Origin: Bacillota bacterium
GTDB lineage: Bacteria > Bacillota > Clostridia > Lachnospirales > Lachnospiraceae
NCBI GenBank assembly: GCA_023441145.1
Contig: JAEZQN010000132.1
Coordinates: 1-11,265, forward strand
Direction: 5' to 3'
Length of the DNA: 11,265 nucleotides
The translations under genes and the position numbers were made by a program. Positions 6,715 through 11,265 of this stretch are shown here, one piece after another. Within the stretch, counting starts at the first letter, position 1. Every line of letters begins with the position of its first letter. A model generated the notes under the pieces. The model was not told where the DNA came from, did no database searches, and worked only from the letters and a program-made list of their open reading frames with translations.

Positions 6715-6725
6715 ATATTACAATA
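6694..6725 (+). promoter_or_regulatory. pyrBI promoter overlapped by a 9-bp dyad
   Basis: TTGTAA (6696-6701), a 17-base spacer and TACAAT (6719-6724) form the promoter. A perfect 9-bp inverted repeat, TATTGTAAT (6694-6702) and ATTACAATA (6717-6725) with 14 bases between, covers both boxes. This would be an ideal repressor site, though partial complementarity of such -35 and -10 boxes arises easily. The leader to the pyrB ATG is only about 30 bases, too short for a PyrR-type attenuator, so control of that kind is unlikely here. Confidence 0.7.
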
Positions 6726-6759
6726 TATAGTTGAAAAATTTAATATCAAGGAGGCATCT

Positions 6760-7680
6760 ATGAAACATATAATAAGTCCTTTGGATTTATCCGTAACCGA
6801 ACTGAACGATGTTTTATCATTAGCAGAAGACATAATAAAAGACCCGAAGAAGTACTCCCACGTATGCGATGGTAAAAAACTAGCCACTTTATTTTATGAA
6901 CCAAGTACTCGAACAAGATTAAGCTTTGAGTCCGCAATGTTAAATCTTGGTGGCAATATTCTCGGTTTTTCCTCTGCTGATTCCTCTTCTGCATCAAAGG
7001 GAGAAAGTGTTGCTGATACTATACGTGTTATCTCATGCTATGCGGACATATGTGCAATTCGTCATCCTAAAGAAGGTGCCCCTCTTGTGGCAGCCAAATA
7101 TTCTTCTATTCCAGTAATCAATGCTGGTGATGGTGGTCATAACCATCCTACTCAAACTCTTACTGATTTATTAACCATTAAAAATCTTAAGGGTAAACTA
7201 TCTAATTTAACAGTTGGCCTTTGTGGTGACTTAAAATTTGGTCGTACTGTTCATTCTCTAATTAACGCTTTAGTTCGTTATCCTAATATCAAATTCGTAT
7301 TAATCTCCCCTGAAGAGCTTAGAGTTCCTGCTTATATTCGAGAAGAAGTTTTAGACGCCAATAACATACCTTATGAAGAAGTGCAAGTTTTGGATGATGT
7401 TATGCCAAGCCTTGACTTATTATACATGACAAGAGTACAAAAGGAACGATTCTTCAATGAGGACGATTATATCCGATTAAAAGATAGTTTTATCTTAGAT
7501 GCTACCAAGATGAAATATGCAAAACAAGATATGCTTGTACTTCATCCTCTTCCTCGCGTTAATGAGATATCTACTGAAGTAGACTCTGATCCAAGGGCTG
7601 TTTATTTTAAGCAAGCCCAATATGGTGTATATGTTAGAATGGCACTCATTATGAAGCTATTGGGGGTAGAATTATGTTAA
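6760..7680 (+). CDS. pyrB: Aspartate carbamoyltransferase catalytic chain
   Basis: PyrB condenses carbamoyl phosphate with aspartate to carbamoyl-aspartate, the first committed step of pyrimidine synthesis. The 306-residue product is full length. The N-terminal carbamoyl-phosphate domain carries STRTR at 49-53, a Ser/Lys loop around residues 75-83 (K80) and HPTQ at 129-132. The aspartate domain carries MTRVQ at 223-227 and HPLPR at 262-266, so every core motif is present. AAGGAGG lies 5 bases before the ATG. The last bases overlap the start of pyrI, so the two chains should be translationally coupled and form an allosteric holoenzyme of catalytic trimers and regulatory dimers. The rest of the pyrimidine pathway is not in the window. 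Confidence 0.98.
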   Translation: MKHIISPLDLSVTELNDVLSLAEDIIKDPKKYSHVCDGKKLATLFYEPSTRTRLSFESAMLNLGGNILGFSSADSSSASKGESVADTIRVISCYADICAIRHPKEGAPLVAAKYSSIPVINAGDGGHNHPTQTLTDLLTIKNLKGKLSNLTVGLCGDLKFGRTVHSLINALVRYPNIKFVLISPEELRVPAYIREEVLDANNIPYEEVQVLDDVMPSLDLLYMTRVQKERFFNEDDYIRLKDSFILDATKMKYAKQDMLVLHPLPRVNEISTEVDSDPRAVYFKQAQYGVYVRMALIMKLLGVELC

Positions 7681-8099
7681 ATATAGGTGGATTAAATAAT
7701 GGAATTGTAATTGACCATATCAAAGCCGGTAAATCTATGGATATTTACCATTACTTAAAATTAGAAAAGTCAGACTGCTGTGTAGCGATTATCAAAAACG
7801 CAAAAAGTAACAAAATGGGTAAGAAAGATATTATAAAAATTGAAGGACCTATTAATGTTGACATCAACATGTTAGCAGTATTAGATCATCATCTTACGAT
7901 AAACATAATAGAAAATGGTATTATTACCATTAAGAAAAATCCCGAGTTGCCTTCTGAGGTAACCAACATAATCAAATGTAAAAATCCAAGATGTATTACC
8001 TCCATTGAACAGGAGTTACCACATCGTTTCTGCCTAACAAATAGAGAAAAACGTGTGTATCGTTGTATTTACTGTGATGAAGCATTCGATGAGAAATAA
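7674..8099 (+). CDS. pyrI: Aspartate carbamoyltransferase regulatory chain
   Basis: PyrI binds nucleotide effectors and transmits the signal to PyrB, allowing feedback control by pyrimidine end products. The 141-residue protein has the nucleotide domain first: VIDHI with D14 and H15, and IIKIE with K55, align with the effector-binding residues of E. coli PyrI (D19, H20, K60). K87 or K88 is the likely counterpart of K94. The C-terminal zinc domain has C102, C107, C131 and C134 in the C-x4-C...C-x2-C arrangement that contacts the catalytic chain. Its ATG lies within the last codons of pyrB (a 7-base overlap), and the G-rich tract before it serves as ribosome binding site. A strong terminator follows 11 bases after the stop. 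Confidence 0.97.
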   Translation: MLNIGGLNNGIVIDHIKAGKSMDIYHYLKLEKSDCCVAIIKNAKSNKMGKKDIIKIEGPINVDINMLAVLDHHLTINIIENGIITIKKNPELPSEVTNIIKCKNPRCITSIEQELPHRFCLTNREKRVYRCIYCDEAFDEK

Positions 8100-8110
8100 C
8101 TATAGTACGA

Positions 8111-8138
8111 AAAACCCCTGTAACTTTACAGGGGTTTT
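8111..8138. terminator. Bidirectional terminator between pyrBI and fhs
   Basis: AAAACCCCTGTA (8111-8122) pairs perfectly with TACAGGGGTTTT (8127-8138) around the loop ACTT. Both strands show a GC-rich stem followed by a U run, and the hairpin lies between the convergent stops of pyrI (8099) and fhs (8149). Confidence 0.92.
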
Positions 8139-8148
8139 ATTATTGTAT

Positions 8149-9819
8149 TTAGAACAATCCAGTAATCTTTCCTTCCCCATTTACATCGATTCCCTCAGCA
8201 GCTGGGACTTTTGGAAGGCCAGGCATAGTCATAACCGTACCTGTAATTGCAACAACAAAGCCAGCACCTGCAGAGACATAAACTTCTCTGATATTAATAG
8301 TAAAGTTTGTAGGACGACCAAGCTTCGTGGCATCATCAGACAAGGAATATTGATTCTTTGCCATACAAACAGGCGCATTGGCATATCCTATCTCTTCAAT
8401 CTTAGCAATTGCCTTAAGGGCAGCTGGATCATATGTAACGCCTCCAGCACCATAAATCTCTGTTGCAATCTTCTCAATCTTCTCCCTAATAGATAGGGAA
8501 TCTTCATATAGTGGAGTAAAGTTGCTTTCTCTCTCTTCTAAGGTCTTTATAACGCAATTTGCAAGTTCAATTCCGCCTTCTCCACCTTTTTCCCATACCT
8601 CAGATAACGCAAACTCACAACCTCTTTGTTCACAGAAATTCTTAACATACTCAAGTTCAGCTTCTGAATCAGTTAAGAATTTATTCAAAGTAACAACAAC
8701 GGGAACTTTAAATTTCTGCAGATTCTCAATGTGCTTTTCAAGATTTACGATACCTTTCTTTAAAGCCTCCAGATTTTCTGTTCCTAACGCAGTCTTAGGA
8801 ACGCCTCCGTTATATTTTAATGCTCTCACAGTGGCTACAAGTACAACAGCATCTGGTTTAAGACCTGCCATTCTACACTTAATATCAAAGAATTTCTCCG
8901 CTCCAAGATCTGCTCCAAATCCTGCTTCAGTTACCACATATTCAGCTAACTTTAGAGCCATCTTGGTAGCCCTTACACTATTACAACCATGGGCAATATT
9001 AGCAAATGGTCCTCCATGTATAATGGCAGGAGTATGCTCCAGCGTTTGAATAAGGTTTGGTTTAATGGCATCCTTAAGTAGCGCAGCCATAGAACCCACT
9101 GCTTTTAGTTGACCCGCTGTAACAGGGTTACCCTCGTAGGTATAGGCAACAATAATATTACTGAGACGATTCTTTAAATCCTCCAGGTTTTCTGCAAGAC
9201 ATAAGATAGCCATAATCTCAGAGGCTACTGTAATAATAAAGTGGTCCTCTCTTACTACTCCATCCGCCTTTCTTCCCAAACCAACCACAATGTTACGTAG
9301 AACACGATCATTAATATCAACGCAACGTTTCCATACGATTTGATTCGGATCTATGTTAAGCTCATTCCCCTGTTGTAAATGATTATCCAGCATAGCCGCC
9401 AACAAATTGTTTGCAGAAGTAATAGCATGAAAATCTCCAGTAAAATGAAGATTTAAATCCTCCATTGGTACTACCTGTGCATAGCCACCACCAGCAGCTC
9501 CACCTTTAATACCAAAACAAGGCCCTAAAGAAGGCTCTCTTAAAGCAATGACTGATTTTTTATTAAGCTTACCAAAGGCTTGTCCTAAGCCTACTGTAGT
9601 TGTAGTTTTTCCTTCTCCAGCTGGAGTAGGATTGATAGCAGTCACTAAAATTAATTTTCCATCAGGACGGTCTTTTATCCCCTCCATCAGTTCATCAGAC
9701 AACTTAGCTTTATACTTTCCATAGTATTCCAAATCCGCTTCATTTATATTAAGCTTCATGGCTACCTCTTTAATATGAACTAACTGTGCCTCCTGGGCGA
9801 TTTGGATATCGGTTTTCAT
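8149..9819 (-). CDS. fhs: Formate-tetrahydrofolate ligase (10-formyl-THF synthetase)
   Basis: Fhs makes 10-formyl-THF from formate, THF and ATP in the cytosol. This feeds purine synthesis, or the methyl branch of acetogenesis in organisms that have one; nothing here shows acetogenesis. The 556-residue product has the family length. The ATP-binding loop TPAGEGKTTT (about 65-74) is intact, followed by REPSLGPCFGIKGGAAGGGYAQVVPM and LHFTGDFHAITSANNL, hallmark stretches of the family. Two start codons are possible. The ATG at 9825 has GGAGG only 3 bases upstream, while the ATG at 9819 has it at 9 bases and begins MKTDIQIAQEA like other Fhs proteins, so 9819 is preferred. A promoter overlaps the end of the upstream ATP-grasp gene. 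With FolD in the same window it forms the 10-formyl/methylene-THF interconversion route, although the two genes are in separate transcription units. Confidence 0.97.
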   Translation of the reverse strand: MKTDIQIAQEAQLVHIKEVAMKLNINEADLEYYGKYKAKLSDELMEGIKDRPDGKLILVTAINPTPAGEGKTTTTVGLGQAFGKLNKKSVIALREPSLGPCFGIKGGAAGGGYAQVVPMEDLNLHFTGDFHAITSANNLLAAMLDNHLQQGNELNIDPNQIVWKRCVDINDRVLRNIVVGLGRKADGVVREDHFIITVASEIMAILCLAENLEDLKNRLSNIIVAYTYEGNPVTAGQLKAVGSMAALLKDAIKPNLIQTLEHTPAIIHGGPFANIAHGCNSVRATKMALKLAEYVVTEAGFGADLGAEKFFDIKCRMAGLKPDAVVLVATVRALKYNGGVPKTALGTENLEALKKGIVNLEKHIENLQKFKVPVVVTLNKFLTDSEAELEYVKNFCEQRGCEFALSEVWEKGGEGGIELANCVIKTLEERESNFTPLYEDSLSIREKIEKIATEIYGAGGVTYDPAALKAIAKIEEIGYANAPVCMAKNQYSLSDDATKLGRPTNFTINIREVYVSAGAGFVVAITGTVMTMPGLPKVPAAEGIDVNGEGKITGLF

Positions 9820-9881
9820 GTACATTAGCCTCCTATTTAATCAACTAATTAAAAAATATAATACATTTACACTCTTTTCAC

Positions 9882-9911
9882 ATTATAGCATTACTTGGTA
9901 GTTATTGTGAA
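9882..9911 (-). promoter_or_regulatory. Promoter for fhs overlapping the 3' end of the ATP-grasp gene
   Basis: On the minus strand TTCACA (9906-9911), an 18-base spacer and TATAAT (9882-9887) with an extended -10 TG make a good sigma-A promoter. The -35 box lies inside the last codons of the upstream ligase gene. TGTGAA recurs just after the -10 box and pairs with the -35 TTCACA, a short dyad of unclear meaning. No terminator separates the two genes, so read-through from the ligase genes into fhs is also possible. Confidence 0.6.
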
Positions 9912-10774
9912 GAGTTATTAAGGGTTTTAAACACGTATTCCATATATAGTCCTATTGCATCAATATTTGAACATTCATACAACATTCTAGCACCAACTAC
10001 ATCCTCGATTTCATTAAAAAGTAAGGTGCCATCCTCTTGAATGATAAAATCAATACCAGCATAATCTAGGGAGAGACAATTCGTAATTTGACGCACTTTA
10101 CTTATCTCATTTTCATTTAGTTGATATAATTCTACCCTTCCACCTAGAGAATAATTAGAACGAAAGTCCTTTGTGGCCGTGCGAAGAACTGCACCTATGA
10201 TATCTTCTCCAATGACATATACTCTAAGGTCTTGGCCGTTCCCTTTTATGAATGGTTGAATTACCACATCCTCGTTTGCCATAGTTTTTATAATGGATTC
10301 CATTTCCTCTGGCCTATCTGGGTGATAACAACATACCTGGTTTCCACCATGTCCATGTACCGCTTTTACAACAACCTTGTTTTTGCAGGAAGATAGATAT
10401 TGCCCAATATTTTGATTAGCCACAAAAATAGTATCTGGCATTGGTATTTGATAGCCTAATAGATACTCATAGGTCTCCCATTTATGATTGCCGATTCGAT
10501 TTACAAAGGAATTATTAAAGACACGAACCCCCATAGATTCAAGATGTTTTGCTAATCTATAGTCACGACTACGATTTATTGCAAAATCTAAATCAGTCAC
10601 TAATTTACCTTCATACTCAATATAAAAGAGATTGTCCATAATACCATAATAAAGCTCCTCATAATAAACAAGGGTTAATGTCATGCCATGCTTCTTGGCT
10701 TCCTTTAGATAAATAGCAATGCCATTTTTATTGTATTCTGCAGATTCCTTATCATAAATTAGTATTCCCTTCAT
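9902..10774 (-). CDS. RimK-like ATP-grasp ligase (second gene of a tandem pair)
   Basis: This 290-residue protein looks like an ATP-grasp ligase of the RimK/LysX/CofF type, which joins an amino acid (often glutamate) to a carboxylate through an acyl phosphate. Visible parts are an N-terminal preATP-grasp region (1-95), K137 in VVVKAVHGHGGNQV (nucleotide lysine and glycine loop), QDLRVYVIG at 181-189, DFRSNYSLGG at 203-212, D242 in AGIDF, and E255 in FNEIED. At the second metal-ligand position of the usual E-x-N motif there is Glu (E257), and the next bases encode D-V-V-G-A-R-M-L, unlike standard RimK. The substrate is unknown. Its ATG directly follows the TAA of the other ligase gene with no gap and has only a weak AG-rich ribosome binding site, so the two should be translated in a coupled way. 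fhs follows after 82 bases. No signal peptide or membrane segment is seen. Confidence 0.8.
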   Translation of the reverse strand: MKGILIYDKESAEYNKNGIAIYLKEAKKHGMTLTLVYYEELYYGIMDNLFYIEYEGKLVTDLDFAINRSRDYRLAKHLESMGVRVFNNSFVNRIGNHKWETYEYLLGYQIPMPDTIFVANQNIGQYLSSCKNKVVVKAVHGHGGNQVCCYHPDRPEEMESIIKTMANEDVVIQPFIKGNGQDLRVYVIGEDIIGAVLRTATKDFRSNYSLGGRVELYQLNENEISKVRQITNCLSLDYAGIDFIIQEDGTLLFNEIEDVVGARMLYECSNIDAIGLYMEYVFKTLNNSSQ

Positions 10775-11265
10775 TTAGTCTTCTCTACTTTCTAAGAGTT
10801 TTGTCTTAATATGATCAATGATATGCTCTGCCACATTTACTTTTGTACAATCATAGATATTTCGAAAATGAGCATTAGAGTTGACCTCACATACTAAAGG
10901 CTCTCCATCTGGACCAAATAATAGATCCACTCCTCCAAACTCTAGTCCAAGGGCCTTACAACACTGTATTGCAAGGTCTTTTTCCTGCTTGGTTGGTTCA
11001 TAACAGTTCATCCTGCCACCAAGAGTAAGATTAGCCCTAAAATCAATCGAATCTGAAAACCGCATCATACTAGCTACAACTTTTTCTCCAACTACTTGAA
11101 TTCTTATATCTCTACCAAAACTAGAAGCAATGTATTCTTGAAACAACATAGGTTTAGGAGCAGATTTCTTTAACAGTTCCATTAACTCTTCTTTATTATG
11201 AGCTAGATAGACTTGCCATCCAAAGGAGCCAAAACATTCCTTCACCACCATAGGATAGCTAAGAC
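10775..11265 (-). CDS. RimK-like ATP-grasp ligase, 5' end beyond the right edge
   Basis: This is the C-terminal half of an ATP-grasp ligase. The first Met in frame (11251) is not the start. The frame stays open to the edge and reads L-S-Y-P-M-V-V-K-E, which is the strand carrying the nucleotide-binding lysine in the middle of the domain, so roughly 120-140 residues should lie outside the window. Visible motifs are VVKECFGSFGWQVYL (lysine and glycine loop), RDIRIQVVG, DFRANLTLGG, FGGVDLL (metal-binding Asp) and CEVNSNAHF, the canonical E-x-N metal site. It is therefore a conventional member of the family, unlike its downstream partner. Both share the DFR.N..LGGR segment and are probably paralogues. 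Substrate not identified; a RimK-type glutamate ligase is the nearest known function. Confidence 0.82.
   Translation of the reverse strand, partial: LSYPMVVKECFGSFGWQVYLAHNKEELMELLKKSAPKPMLFQEYIASSFGRDIRIQVVGEKVVASMMRFSDSIDFRANLTLGGRMNCYEPTKQEKDLAIQCCKALGLEFGGVDLLFGPDGEPLVCEVNSNAHFRNIYDCTKVNVAEHIIDHIKTKLLESRED

Noticed and set aside
6725..6759. PyrR-binding attenuator ahead of pyrB
   Set aside because: The predicted leader is only about 30 bases and contains no antiterminator/terminator hairpins.
6693..6997. Minus-strand frames opposite the pyrB start
   Set aside because: They are antisense to the conserved pyrB N terminus and its promoter. No motif or ribosome binding site supports them.
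8053..9049. Plus-strand frames overlapping the end of pyrI and antisense to fhs
   Set aside because: They run through the terminator or opposite conserved Fhs coding sequence, and their translations show no recognisable domain.
61..9819. folD and fhs as one folate operon
   Set aside because: They are almost 8 kb apart, and several units on both strands with their own promoters and terminators lie between them.
10775..11251. Treating the right-edge ATP-grasp gene as complete from the Met at 11251
   Set aside because: That Met precedes the nucleotide-binding lysine in mid-domain, and the frame is open to the window edge. The gene is cut by the window, not truncated.

Overview
The window comes from a low-GC Gram-positive anaerobe of the clostridial type, probably a spore-forming relative of the Lachnospiraceae. 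The assignment is an inference, not a species call. It rests on AT-rich DNA with strong GGAGG ribosome binding sites and vegetative promoters of the TTGnnn-N17-TATAAT kind. The gene set also fits: formate-tetrahydrofolate ligase, a small [4Fe-4S] ferredoxin, separate catalytic (pyrB) and regulatory (pyrI) aspartate carbamoyltransferase chains, and a CwlC-like sporulation-type amidase. No mobile element, CRISPR array, tRNA or rRNA was found, and there is no gene-free stretch longer than about 180 bases.

Layout, left to right. (1) On the minus strand: the first codons of a gene running off the left edge, folD, a signal-peptide-less amidase with a SPOR domain, and a large membrane protein with a cytosolic zinc ribbon, a near-identical 93-bp tandem repeat and an extracellular repeat region. 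(2) A small ferredoxin gene on the plus strand, divergent from the membrane protein. A perfect bidirectional terminator separates it from (3) a minus-strand aconitase-family hydratase. (4) Across a compact divergent promoter region, the plus-strand pyrBI operon, closed by a second bidirectional terminator. (5) On the minus strand: fhs, preceded by two tandem RimK-like ATP-grasp ligase genes whose stop and start codons abut. The upstream ligase gene runs off the right edge.

Most of the genes are housekeeping. FolD and Fhs are consecutive one-carbon enzymes of tetrahydrofolate metabolism. PyrB and PyrI form the allosterically controlled first committed step of pyrimidine synthesis. The amidase and the zinc-ribbon membrane protein point to the cell envelope or sporulation.

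The less ordinary parts are: the pair of unlike ATP-grasp ligases next to fhs; nested inverted repeats in the divergent hydratase/pyrB promoter region; the amidase with Asp at the usual catalytic Glu position and a SigK-like promoter; and the recently duplicated WQQP repeat. I see no convincing evidence of a wholly new multi-gene system. The ATP-grasp pair is the best candidate for unknown chemistry.
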